Both the position numbers and the translations under genes were made by a program. The notes below the pieces were generated by a model. It saw only the letters and a program-made list of their open reading frames with translations. It made no database searches and was not told the DNA's origin. 64,000 bases of DNA from Myxococcales bacterium (GTDB taxonomy: Bacteria; Myxococcota_A; UBA9042). Where the stretch lies: positions 109,770 through 173,769 of the forward strand of contig SHZF01000002.1 of the NCBI GenBank assembly GCA_009692425.1, in the 5' to 3' direction. This document shows, piece after piece, positions 53,222-62,600 of the stretch (position 1 is its first letter; every line of letters starts with the position of its first letter).

Positions 53222-54961
53222 ATGCCCCCGTTGCGCCCACCTGCCATCGCCAGCCGCTTCGGCTTTCCCGACCTTGGCCTCGGCCTGGGCCTGCGCGCCG
53301 TGCACCACGCGGCGATCGAGCGCTCGAGGCCGCCGGTTGCGTGGTTCGAGGTGATCACGGACAACGCCTTGGCCCAGCGCGGCGCCTACCGGGCCCGCCT
53401 GCATCGGTTGCGTGCCCACTGGCCGCTCGTGCTCCACGGTGTGAGCCTCGACATCGGCGGGGTGCGACCGCTCGACCTCGCCTACGTGCGCGCCATCGGC
53501 AAGCTGGCCGACGAACTGCGGGTGCCGTGGGTTTCAGACCACGTGAGTTGGACCGGCCACGGCGACCTGCAGACTCACGACCTGCTGCCGGTGCCATACA
53601 CGCGGGCGCTGCTCGATTGGATCGTCGATCGCGTCGCCCAGGTTCAAGACGTGCTCGGGCGGCCACTCGTGCTCGAAAACCCTTCCAGCTATGTGAAGTT
53701 TCGCTGCACGACGCTCACGGAATGGGACTTCCTGGCCGAACTCGTCGCGCGTGCGGACTGCGCCTTGCTGCTCGACCTGAACAACGTCGTCGTCGCCGCG
53801 CACAACCATGGCTTCGACCCCCAGGATTGGCTCGCGGCCGTGCCGTGGGATCGCGTCGCGCAGTTCCATGTCGCGGGGCACACGACGTTCGACGCCTACA
53901 AGTTCGACAGCCACATCGGCCCGGTGCCGCCGTCCGTGTGGGACCTGTGGGCCGACGCCCAGCGGCGCACGGGCGGGCGCGCGACGCTGCTGGAGTGGGA
54001 CGACGCGACGCCCGACCTGGACACGGTGTGGCAGGAGGCGCTGCGGGGGCTCGATCGGGTGCCGTGGTGGGACCCGCACCCGGCGCCGCCCCCGCAACTC
54101 GCGGCCTGTGCCGCCGCAGGCTCGCAACGCGGGGGTGAGCCCGGTCGCGAGGCCCCCGCGTGGCCCGCCGTGGAGGCCGAGCTTTTCGCATGGATGAATG
54201 CTGAGGTCGTCGGTGGCCGCGGCGCGGGCGGTCAGGTGGCGAGCCGCTACGTGTTCGATGCTCCCGGGCTGCCCGCGGACGCCCGCATCGAAATCCACCG
54301 ATCCATGTACCGGGAGCGCACACGCCAGGCGCTGGCAGACGACTTCCCGGCTACGGTCGCAGGGCTCGGTGCCGAGCGGTTTGCCGCCGTGTGTGCCGAA
54401 CATCGCCGGGAGCATCCGTCGCGATCGTGGGCGCTGGAGGCTTATGGCGCCGCGTTTCCCGCATTTCTGGCCAGCCGGCAGGGAGACTCCGCAGTCCCGC
54501 CCTGGCTCGTCGATCTCGCCCGCCTCGAACGCGCGCGCACGGAGGCTTGGCTGGCCGCAGAGGTCGCGTCACTCGAACCGGCCGCACTGTTCGCGCTGCC
54601 GCCAGAGCGCGCGGGCGAAGTCACGCTGACGTTTGCGCCGGCGTTCCGAATCGTTGATCTCGCGTGGGACGTCGCCGCGCTGGCCTGTGACCCTGACGCG
54701 GCCGCCGGGGCCGCACCTCTCGCGTTCGGCCGCCAGGTGCTCCTTGCTCGCAGCCGCTTCCGGATTGTCCAGCGCCCCCTGCACCCGCTGGAGGCCGCCC
54801 TGTTGCGGGCGCTGGCGGCGGGGCAATCCTTGGGGCAGGCGGCACTTGCGGTCGCGGCTGGCAGCGCGGGCGCGGACATCGACCTCGCCACCGATTTGCC
54901 GCGCTGGCTGCAGGCCGCTGCGGCCGATGGCGCGGTCGTCGGCGTGGCGCTGATGGGTTAG
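53222..54961 (+). CDS. MNIO (DUF692, HvfB/BufB-like) fused to DUF2063 partner (HvfC/BufC-like)
   Basis: Residues 10-300 form a DUF692 TIM barrel, a multinuclear non-heme iron oxygenase that modifies Cys in peptides. Conserved ligand segments are present: LVLHGVSLDIGG, SDHVSWTGHGDLQTHDLLP, LENPSSYV, LLDLNNVVVAAHNHG, FHVAGHTTFD and LLEWDD. From about residue 325 a DUF2063 domain follows (IEIHRSMYRERTRQALADDF, H-P-S-R-S-W-A-L-E-A-Y-G). Its relatives are usually a separate partner protein encoded next door. The fusion therefore makes a self-contained modification enzyme. The obvious precursor families (BufA/HvfA-like) are not seen; the small ORF just upstream is a candidate. Confidence 0.88.
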   Translation: MPPLRPPAIASRFGFPDLGLGLGLRAVHHAAIERSRPPVAWFEVITDNALAQRGAYRARLHRLRAHWPLVLHGVSLDIGGVRPLDLAYVRAIGKLADELRVPWVSDHVSWTGHGDLQTHDLLPVPYTRALLDWIVDRVAQVQDVLGRPLVLENPSSYVKFRCTTLTEWDFLAELVARADCALLLDLNNVVVAAHNHGFDPQDWLAAVPWDRVAQFHVAGHTTFDAYKFDSHIGPVPPSVWDLWADAQRRTGGRATLLEWDDATPDLDTVWQEALRGLDRVPWWDPHPAPPPQLAACAAAGSQRGGEPGREAPAWPAVEAELFAWMNAEVVGGRGAGGQVASRYVFDAPGLPADARIEIHRSMYRERTRQALADDFPATVAGLGAERFAAVCAEHRREHPSRSWALEAYGAAFPAFLASRQGDSAVPPWLVDLARLERARTEAWLAAEVASLEPAALFALPPERAGEVTLTFAPAFRIVDLAWDVAALACDPDAAAGAAPLAFGRQVLLARSRFRIVQRPLHPLEAALLRALAAGQSLGQAALAVAAGSAGADIDLATDLPRWLQAAAADGAVVGVALMG

Positions 54962-55004
54962 ACTGGACGCCTTCCGCCGGCCCCCGGCGACGATCGGTAT
55001 CGTG

Positions 55005-55583
55005 ATGGTCCGCCTCAACCGAATCTACACCCGCACCGGCGACGACGGCACGACTTCGCTGGTCGGCGGCGAGCGCGTCGGCAAGGACGACCCGCGCATC
55101 GAAGCGTTTGGCACCGTCGACGAACTCAACGCCTGCATCGGCCTGGTACGCGAGGCCAACTCCCGCCAAGGCAGCGACGCCGAAGCACGGGCGGTGCTCG
55201 ACGCCGACCTCGAACACATCCAGCAGACTCTGTTCAACCTGGGCTCAGGGCTGGCGACGCGGATGGAGACGCGCTGGCCCGGTCAACCTGTCGTGCATGA
55301 CGCCGACGTCACCGCGCTGGAGGCCCGCATCGACGCCATGAACGAGGAGTTGCCGGCGCTGGAGTCCTTCGTGCTGCCGGGCGGTGGTCCGGTCGGCGCG
55401 GCGCTGCACCTGGCACGCACGGTGTGCCGGCGGGCGGAGCGCCGCACCTTGGAACTGGCGCGGACCGACGCCGTGGCGCCCGCCGACATCATGTACCTGA
55501 ATCGCTTGAGCGACCTGCTTTTCGTCGCCTCGCGCTGGGTTGCGCGCCGCCACGGCGAGCCCGAAGCGCTCTGGATGCCATGA
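55005..55583 (+). CDS. cob(I)yrinic acid a,c-diamide adenosyltransferase (PduO type)
   Basis: This enzyme transfers adenosine from ATP to cob(I)alamin, making coenzyme B12. The N-terminal RIYTRTGDDGTTSLVGGERVGKDD binds ATP. ERRT and the motif around N-R-L-S-D-L-L-F at the C-terminus are the other PduO-type signatures. The ATG at 55005 was chosen; a GTG one codon earlier is possible. It overlaps the sigma-54 activator gene as ATGA. The product is needed by methylmalonyl-CoA mutase, which fits the acyl-CoA carboxylase genes in this window. Confidence 0.95.
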   Translation: MVRLNRIYTRTGDDGTTSLVGGERVGKDDPRIEAFGTVDELNACIGLVREANSRQGSDAEARAVLDADLEHIQQTLFNLGSGLATRMETRWPGQPVVHDADVTALEARIDAMNEELPALESFVLPGGGPVGAALHLARTVCRRAERRTLELARTDAVAPADIMYLNRLSDLLFVASRWVARRHGEPEALWMP

Positions 55584-57076
55584 TGCCGCGCCACACCGAT
55601 CTGCCGCCTCCGCCTCCGCGTCGAGCCGGCGTGCCGAACGACGAACTGGCGCTGTGGGTGCACGCGGCGACGCCTGGTGCGCCCGACGTGATCGCGCTCG
55701 ACGGGCGGGTGACGCTGACGATCGGCCGCGACGAACCCGCCACGGAGTCGACGCGCGACCCGTGGATGTCTCGCGTGCATTTTCGCCTCAGCGTCGTGCC
55801 GAAAGGCGAGCCGGGCCGCGGGCCGTGGCTGTTGGAGGACGAGGGGTCGCGCAACGGCTGCATCGTCAACGGACGACGTACACCGCGCGCGGTGCTCGAG
55901 CCCGGCGACATCGTGCGGGCTGGCGCTTGCGTGTTCGTGCTCGACCACGGCGTGCGGCTGGTCCAGGACGCCGGCCTGGTCGGGCGATCGCGCGGGCTCG
56001 AACAAGTGCGCGCGGCCGTGCGCCAGGCGGCACGCAGCGGGGGACCGGTCTACGTGACGGGCGAGTCGGGTGCTGGCAAGGAGGTCGTCGCGCGCGCCCT
56101 GCACGCGGCATCGGGCCGCCCCGGTGCCTTCATCGCCGTGAACATGGCGTCGATCGTGCACGGAGTTGCGGAATCACAGCTTTTTGGCCACCGCCGGGGC
56201 GCCTTCTCGGGCGCGGTGACCGATCAAGTGGGGGTGTTCGACGCGGCCCACCGCGGCACGCTGCTGCTGGACGAATTGGGCGAGATGGAACTCGGGCTCC
56301 AGGCCAAGCTGCTGCGCACCGTCGAGACGACCGAGGTGCACCGGCTCGGCGACGCCCAGCCGCACCTGACCGACGTGCGGCTCGTGATTGCGACCCACCG
56401 CGACCTCGCGCGTCTGGTGCAGCAAGGGCGCTTTCGCGAGGACCTGTACTGGCGGCTGCAGCGCACGCACATCGAGGTGCCGCCGCTGCGGGCGCGCCGC
56501 CTCGATGTCGTGCCGCTCGTGCTGCACTTTCTCCAGGACGCGGGGGTGCCGGCGTTGGCCGAACTGGTGCGGCTGCGGGAGCGTACCGCGTGGCACGCCG
56601 CAGACCTGTTCGAGCACTTCCTGCTCCATTCGTGGCCGGGCAATGTGCGCGAGCTACGCGACGAAGCCCTGCGCCTGGCCGACGCGATGTTGGCGCGCAT
56701 GGCCGACCACGCATCCGGTCCGATCCCGCCGCTCGAAGAAATCCTCGCCCCGCGCATGCGGCAGACCGTCGTGTTTCCCGGTGGCGACTCGTCCGCCACT
56801 CAGCCGGGGATGCCGGCGATGCCCCTGCCGACGCCCGCCGATGTCGACCGCTACCTGGCGCTGCTCGACGACGCCGTTGGCCTGCGCGCGGCCGTGCGAG
56901 ACGAGGCCGACGGCAACATCAAGGCGTTTTCCGAACGCGTCGCGGCCGTTGTCCGGCGGCCCGTGGCCGGGGTGCGGCGCACGATCTATCGCACGCTGGG
57001 CGCATCGCTGACGTCGCTGCGCGCGGCCGACGACTCGGCGAGCGCGGCCCCCGCCAACCCGGGCCCCGTGCGCTGA
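55580..57076 (+). CDS. sigma-54 dependent transcription activator with FHA sensor domain
   Basis: The N-terminal FHA domain (about residues 25-120, with DPWMSRVHFRL and DEGSRNGCIVNG) reads phosphothreonine. The AAA+ domain has Walker A GESGAGKE, the sigma-54 loop as FGHRRGAFSGA (Ser for the usual Thr in GAFTGA), Walker B GTLLLDELGEM and the R-finger region. The C-terminal segment G-N-I-K-A-F followed by R-T-I-Y-R-T-L-G resembles a Fis-type HTH, but with about ten extra residues between the helices. FHA activators of this type are common in Myxococcota and are controlled by Ser/Thr kinases. A consensus sigma-54 promoter lies 173 nt downstream. Confidence 0.92.
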   Translation: MMPRHTDLPPPPPRRAGVPNDELALWVHAATPGAPDVIALDGRVTLTIGRDEPATESTRDPWMSRVHFRLSVVPKGEPGRGPWLLEDEGSRNGCIVNGRRTPRAVLEPGDIVRAGACVFVLDHGVRLVQDAGLVGRSRGLEQVRAAVRQAARSGGPVYVTGESGAGKEVVARALHAASGRPGAFIAVNMASIVHGVAESQLFGHRRGAFSGAVTDQVGVFDAAHRGTLLLDELGEMELGLQAKLLRTVETTEVHRLGDAQPHLTDVRLVIATHRDLARLVQQGRFREDLYWRLQRTHIEVPPLRARRLDVVPLVLHFLQDAGVPALAELVRLRERTAWHAADLFEHFLLHSWPGNVRELRDEALRLADAMLARMADHASGPIPPLEEILAPRMRQTVVFPGGDSSATQPGMPAMPLPTPADVDRYLALLDDAVGLRAAVRDEADGNIKAFSERVAAVVRRPVAGVRRTIYRTLGASLTSLRAADDSASAAPANPGPVR

Positions 57077-57119
57077 CGAGCAGAAGTGTGCTCCCCGCCA
57101 AGAGCGCTGACCGATAGGC

Positions 57120-57160
57120 GTGTGCGCACACTGCGGACTGTGCGCCGCCCACTGAGCACA
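57120..57160 (+). promoter_or_regulatory. candidate activator binding sites (two inverted repeats) upstream of the sigma-54 promoter
   Basis: GTGTGCGCACAC at 57120-57131 is a perfect palindrome. A second, looser pair TGTGC (57139-57143) and GCACA (57156-57160) shares the TGTGC half-site. They lie about 115-155 bp upstream of the predicted start at 57275, a usual place for sigma-54 enhancer sites. An AT-rich stretch at 57209-57240 lies between and could bend. Confidence 0.4.
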
Positions 57161-57248
57161 TGGGCGCGCGCCATGCGGGTCACCTGCCGCTGGGTCGACA
57201 GCGTCAGTAACGAATCGAAAATACACGGAAGTCGTTTTTTCCAGCGGT

Positions 57249-57263
57249 TGGCACGCACCTTGC
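57249..57263 (+). promoter_or_regulatory. sigma-54 promoter
   Basis: TGGCACGCACCTTGC matches the -24/-12 consensus (TGGCAC-N5-TTGC) at every conserved position, and the next bases are AA. The -12 C is at 57263, so transcription should start near 57275. It sits just downstream of the gene for an FHA sigma-54 activator and points at a hairpin. Confidence 0.75.
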
Positions 57264-57274
57264 AAACATTCTGA

Positions 57275-57335
57275 AATGCGGGGCGACGTCCGGAAATCTG
57301 TCCCGGCCCAAACTGGACGTCGCCCCGCTTTCTTC
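57275..57335 (+). ncRNA. possible sigma-54-driven hairpin RNA (or terminator)
   Basis: Starting 3 nt after the predicted transcription start, GCGGGGCGACGTCC (57278-57291) is exactly complementary to GGACGTCGCCCCGC (57315-57328), with a 23-nt loop and TTTCTT immediately after. This could be a small stable RNA of about 60 nt or a terminator. No + strand gene follows; further readthrough would be antisense to the 57476-57784 gene. A leaderless 135-codon frame from ATG 57276 exists but looks like a chance frame. Confidence 0.4.
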
Positions 57336-57475
57336 GCCAGTCGCCTGCCCGAATGGAACCCGCCCGACGCCGTCCCCGTGACGGAGTTGCGGCGGGTTTC
57401 TGCGGTTTCAGATGTCGACGGTGGCCCGCTGTATCGCCGCGGAACGCCTTGTCTCGTTTTGGATCACTCTGGCGG

Positions 57476-57784
57476 CTACGGCCGCGCTGTCGCTCCGTGC
57501 GCGAGCCTGAGCGTGCGGCGCGCCTGCGCGATGTCATCGGCGGAGAAAATCGGTACGCCGAACTCGATCACGATCGATTCCAGGGTCACGCCACCGCGCT
57601 GGTGCAGCGCCCAGCCGTTGATGGCGGTGCGGTACAACTTCTGGCGCACAAACTGGGCGAGTCGTTCAGAATCGCCGGCGTAGGTACGCCAGTGCGCGAG
57701 GCGCTGCGCGGCGCTCCAGCCGAGGTGGGCGGCCGTGTCGCGCTCACACGCTTCGAGGCGCTGGCAGAGCTGGTGCAGGGGCAT
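57476..57784 (-). CDS. small protein of unknown function
   Basis: The ATG at 57784 follows GGAGG with 7-nt spacing. The 102-residue protein has typical codon bias and a compact mixed composition, with several aromatic and charged positions (L-G-W-S-A-A-Q-R-L-A-H-W, I-V-I-E-F-G-V-P-I-F). It has no signal peptide or membrane segment and is not related to the flanking surface proteins. No family recognised. Confidence 0.65.
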   Translation of the reverse strand: MPLHQLCQRLEACERDTAAHLGWSAAQRLAHWRTYAGDSERLAQFVRQKLYRTAINGWALHQRGGVTLESIVIEFGVPIFSADDIAQARRTLRLAHGATARP

Positions 57785-57940
57785 GACCGGACCTCCATCT
57801 CGTTCAGGGCCGGGTCCGCTGTGCCATTGTGGGACGCTGCGGGCTCGCGCCGTCTGCGTTCAGCAAGAACCGTGCCAGAGAAATGCACGGGAGTGTGCGG
57901 TTGCGTGAAGGCCGGGCGCGCCCGGCACCAAGTCGTGACT

Positions 57941-59461
57941 CTAGGGCTGCAGGCAAACCTTCTGTCCCTGCGCGCTCTGGCATGTCATCAGGTCCGGGCA
58001 ATCGTAGTCGCCCGAGCACATCCGCAGGCAATAGGAGAGGCCCGTGTCGACGCACGTCGTGCCAAACGGGCACGCGGGCTGGCCCGGGCCGCACTTGCCC
58101 GCGCAGAAGCCGGCGGATTTCTGGGTGTTGGCGAAGCACTTGCCGCCCGCACAGTCGGCGTCGATCTGGCAGTTCGCGCCCGAGCTGCCCTTGGGCCGCA
58201 GTGCGCAGGCGTACGACGGCACCGCCGAAGCGGTCGGCGACGGCAGTGGTTGGCCGTAGAAGCAGTCGAGATCGGGCGCACTGCCGCAACTCTTCGTGTC
58301 GCCGGGGCCCTGGCACTTCGGCTGGCAGGTGCCTGAGAAGCCGTCGCCGCCGGCCGGTACGCACAGGCCTCCGGTCGGGCAGGCTTTTTCGGTCGAGCAG
58401 GGGGACGTGCAGGCGCCCTTTTCTGCCGCCGCATCGAGCACGCACGGGCCGCCGGCGCCGCATTGGCTGTCGGCCAGGCACGGCGCGGCGCCCGTCTTGC
58501 AGGTTCCCTTGGCGTACACCGTGCAGACCTTCGATTCGCAGTCCGCATCGGCCAGGCACGCGCCACCCACCGGGGCCAGCGTGGACTGGTCAAGGCACAC
58601 CTTGACGGCCTTCTTGCCGAGGTCCGTGCCATCGACGCACTTGCGCGACTGCTTGGTCGGAATCTGGCACTCGGCATCGCCCGCGCACGTCTTGAGGCAC
58701 GTCGGCTTGCCGCCGCGCAGGACGCACGCGGTGCCGCCGTCGCACGCGTCTGCCAATGAACACCCCAGCCGCCCGCAGTAGCCGCCCGCCATGTCGGTCA
58801 GGCACGTGTCGGCACCCACGCAATCGAGCGGCTTGGCGCAGCCGTAGCCATGGGGAGCCTTGCCGCCGGGCATGCAGAGCCGCGAATCCACGCCGCCAAA
58901 CGCCTGCGACAGGCGCTTGCAGGCATAGCCGTCCGCCGTGCGGCAGTCGCCGTCGCCGTCGCACTGGACTGTGCACAGGTGCGTCACCTTCGCCTCGGAC
59001 CAGCACACCGCGGCGCCCGGGCAACTGACGCCGGCCACCGTGCAGTCGAGCAGCGTGCAGTAGCCCTTGGGCCACGAGAAACACGCCAACCCCGCGGTGC
59101 AGTCGAGATCGTCGCTGCACGCCGCGCCGACCGGGGCCTTGCCGCCGGGCTTGGTGTCGGGCTTCGCATCGGCCTTGGCATCGACAACCGCCGCATCCGG
59201 TTTGGGCGCCGCGTCGGCACGCAAGGCGCTGTCGAGCGTGCTGGCATCGGCCGGGGGGGCCGCGCCCGTGTCGGCGGCAGGCTGGCCGGTGTCGGCGGCG
59301 CGCGAGTCTGCCGCGCTTGCGCCAACGTTCGCCGCACCACCCTCTTCGATCGGGTAGCACAGCTGGCCCACGGGGCGGTAGCCGGTCGGGCACACCACGA
59401 CCTCCACGCCGCAGGAGGCGAGGCAGAGGCCAGCAGCGGTCATGACGAGGAGGGGACGCAT
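57941..59461 (-). CDS. Cys-rich multi-repeat lipoprotein
   Basis: A lipoprotein signal (lipobox LASC) is followed by an Asp/Ala linker (about 35-115), then about ten Cys-rich repeats, such as C-S-D-D-L-D-C-T-A-G-L-A-C. These have the Dickkopf-like 'C..D.DC....C' pattern seen in many Myxococcota surface proteins. There are about 50 Cys, nearly all probably disulfide-bonded outside the cell. The ATG at 59461 or the one six codons later is the start. Divergent from the GH57 gene. A structural or adhesive role is inferred only. Confidence 0.8.
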   Translation of the reverse strand: MRPLLVMTAAGLCLASCGVEVVVCPTGYRPVGQLCYPIEEGGAANVGASAADSRAADTGQPAADTGAAPPADASTLDSALRADAAPKPDAAVVDAKADAKPDTKPGGKAPVGAACSDDLDCTAGLACFSWPKGYCTLLDCTVAGVSCPGAAVCWSEAKVTHLCTVQCDGDGDCRTADGYACKRLSQAFGGVDSRLCMPGGKAPHGYGCAKPLDCVGADTCLTDMAGGYCGRLGCSLADACDGGTACVLRGGKPTCLKTCAGDAECQIPTKQSRKCVDGTDLGKKAVKVCLDQSTLAPVGGACLADADCESKVCTVYAKGTCKTGAAPCLADSQCGAGGPCVLDAAAEKGACTSPCSTEKACPTGGLCVPAGGDGFSGTCQPKCQGPGDTKSCGSAPDLDCFYGQPLPSPTASAVPSYACALRPKGSSGANCQIDADCAGGKCFANTQKSAGFCAGKCGPGQPACPFGTTCVDTGLSYCLRMCSGDYDCPDLMTCQSAQGQKVCLQP

Positions 59462-59618
59462 GGCTCTCGTGGCGCGGGCGCTGGCCGCAGCGGTACGCAG
59501 CATGCCGGGCGCGGCGGGGTGGTTGCAATGTGGACCCGGGCCGCGCACCGCCCGGATGCCGCCGCGCCCCCCATGCGCTATCCTCCCGCCGGCAGCCGTC
59601 GCCTGCCCGGGTCGCCGC

Positions 59619-62600
59619 ATGAGCCGCCGTCTTCCTTGCCTCGCGCTCGCTGTCGTGGCCGCCTGTGCCCGCACTCCCGGCGAACTGCCTCGCAACACGG
59701 TGGCTCCCGCCGCGAGCCAGACCGCCGCGGGCCTGCATAACCGCACTTTCGACGGTGGCGGCGCGCTTGATGTCGGCGTGCCCGACGGCCTCGTCATCCG
59801 CGACGTGGACCCGGCCACCGATGCGCCCGCCCGCCTGCCCGACGCCAGCGGCATCGACGCGCCGGCCGACACCCTGACCGACACCGCTACACCGCCCGTT
59901 GACACGATCGCCGACACGAGTCTCCCACCACCCGACACAGGCAGCCTCGACGCCGCAGTCGCGGACCTTCCGCCGTGGCCGCCTGGAACGCTGCAAGTCG
60001 TCAGCGCATTTTCCCCCGACGGCAAGAACGTCAAGCTCCGTTTCAACAAGCCCGTCGCCGCCGCCGGCGCAGCCCAGCCGAAGAACTTCACGATCACGGC
60101 CAGCGACAACAGCAACGTCCCTGTGACGGCCGCCGCGCTCGGGCCGGACCCGATCTTCGTCGCGCTCACGCTCGATGCGAGCAAGCCGATCAACGCCGCG
60201 CTCACCTACACGGCGCTCGCCAAGAACCTCGCGGCCCAAGACGGTGAGCCGCTCGATGCCGGCAAGAACAAGGCGAAGGTGAAGCGGACGGTGTTCCTCC
60301 ACCTCTTGTGGCACCAGCACCAGCCGACCTACCTCGACCCCATCGCCGACCAGTTGACGAGCCCGTGGGTGCGCAAGCACGCGACCAAGGATTACTGGGA
60401 CATGGCCGCGATCCTGAAGGGCTATCCCGGCGTGCACCTGACGATCAACATCACGCCCGTGCTCCTCAACCAACTCGTGCCCTACTACCTCGAACGCCTC
60501 GGCGCCTTCGTCGACACACAGAAGGGGACGGTCGATGCCGCCGGTTTCCTGGCCAAGTGGAAAGGGCGCACCGACCCGTGGGTCGACCTGCTGCTGGAGC
60601 CGACGCCCGACCCGAAGACCGCGACCGAGAAGCAGATTGGGCTGCTGTACGCCGATCCGTGGTCGTGCGTGTCGACGGCGCCGGTGCTGATGGGGCGCTT
60701 TCCCGACTACGCGAAGCTGCGCGACAAGAACCCGGCCGAATTGACGCGCACGGACCTCGCGGCGCTCAAGGTGTGGTTTGAATTCGCGTGGTTGGACCCA
60801 GACTTCCTGCACGGCAAGGTGGTGTTGGAGACGGGGGACATCGTCGACCTGACCGACGTGCTGGCCGCGAGCGCCAAGCAGAACGCGACGTTCACGCTCA
60901 AGGGCGCCCCGGCGCCGGGTGCAGCAGACGGCTGGCAGTTTTACGACAAGTTGGCGCAGCGGCTCGTCGTCGAAGAGATGAAGATCATGAAAGCCGTGAT
61001 TCCGGTTCACAAACTTCTCGCCTACGACGCCGACAAGCACACGGGGCAGATCGAGATCGCGACCACCCCGTTCTACCACCCGATCCTGCCCTTGGTGCAC
61101 GACACGAACCTGATGGGGCAGGGCCAGCCGTTCGATCCCAAGCCCTCGCCGCCATTCGGGTTTCCGCAGGACGCGGCGGCGCAGGTGGGGCGCGCTGTGG
61201 CGTTCTTCGAGTCGGTGTTCGGCGTCAAGCCGCGCGGCATGTGGCCCGGCGAGGGGTCGGTGGCAGAAGACGTGGTGCAGCACTTCGTACAAGCGGGCGT
61301 GCTGTGGGTGGCGACGGACCAGCAGGTGATGGAAAGCAGCGGGCAGTTCTCCGGCGGCGCGCCCGTCGGTCCGTGGCGGGTCGACGTGGACAAGGCCAGT
61401 GGCGACGCGGGTTCGACCACCGACGAGCTGGCGGTTTTCTTCCGCAACACCAGCATGTCGAACGACATCGGCTTTGCGTACCAGGGCAAGACGGGCCAGG
61501 ACGCCGCCGACGACCTCGTCAAGAATGTCGGCTTGCAGGCACCGGCCTTTGGTGCGCCTGACCGTGTAATCACGCTCGTGCTCGACGGCGAGAACGCGTG
61601 GGAGACCTTTGCCAAAGAGCACGACGGCAAGGGATTTTTCCACCAGCTATACGCGAAGTTGGAGCAGGCCCAGGCCCAAGGCGAGATCATCACGGTCGGC
61701 GGCACCGAGTACTTGCTGGGCAATCCGGCGCGCAACGTGCCCGCACACGCCGTGGCCAAGCTCCCGGAATTGGAGCCGCTTTTCCCCGGCTCGTGGATCG
61801 GCGGCAACTTTGGCATCTGGATCGGCGAAGGCGAGGAGAACACCGCCTGGAACTACCTGCTGCAGGCCCGCAACGACCTCGCCAAGACCGGCCTGGTCGC
61901 GCCGCCCGCCAGCCAACTGGCGCCCAAGGACCAGACGACCGTCGCGTATCACACCTGGGCCGCGTTTGACGAAATCTACGCCGCCGAGGGGTCCGACTGG
62001 TTCTGGTGGTATGGCAGCGACATGACGAGCCCGAGCAACGACGACTCGCCGTTTGATGCCGGCTTTCGCACCCATCTCGCCGGCATGTACGCCCACGCCA
62101 ACAAGGCGTTGGAAGGGCAGGGCAAGCCGAAGATCGTGGCGCCGACGTTCAAGCCGATCATCCAGGCCAACCCGCAGGCGCCGCTCGGGCCGCTCGAACC
62201 GCCGCCGGTGCTCGATGGGCTGCTGCTTCCCAACGAGTCGGAGTGGGCGCAGAAGGGTGGAGTTTTCTTCGATTCCGACACCGCAGGCGCCCTTGCGAAC
62301 CCCGACGACTGGATGGCGACGATCTACTACGGCTTTGGCAAGGCGGGCGCGGTCGAGGGGTTCTACGTCGCCGTGCAGCACAACTTCAACCTGTCGAACG
62401 TCGCGGACGCCGGCCTCGCCCTGTATTTTGGCCACAAGCACATCGTCGATGCCAAGACCGGCCAGGTCGAACAGCAGCCGGCCACGCCAACCTCGCGCTT
62501 CGGCGACACCCTCGGCTTCAAGGGCAAGGGCGCGGCGCGCGAACTGTGGGTGGCGTTGGCCGCGGGCGTCGCCAAGCCGGAGTGGCGCGCATGGAACGGT

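Noticed and set aside
57276..57683. A 135-codon plus-strand frame starting at the sigma-54 transcription start
   Set aside because: It would be leaderless, contains the perfect hairpin, and its second half is antisense to a better-supported gene; kept only as a remote alternative.
58590..61643. A 1017-codon minus-strand frame across the Cys-rich and GH57 genes
   Set aside because: It is a shadow of the GH57 gene and conflicts with clear domains on both strands.
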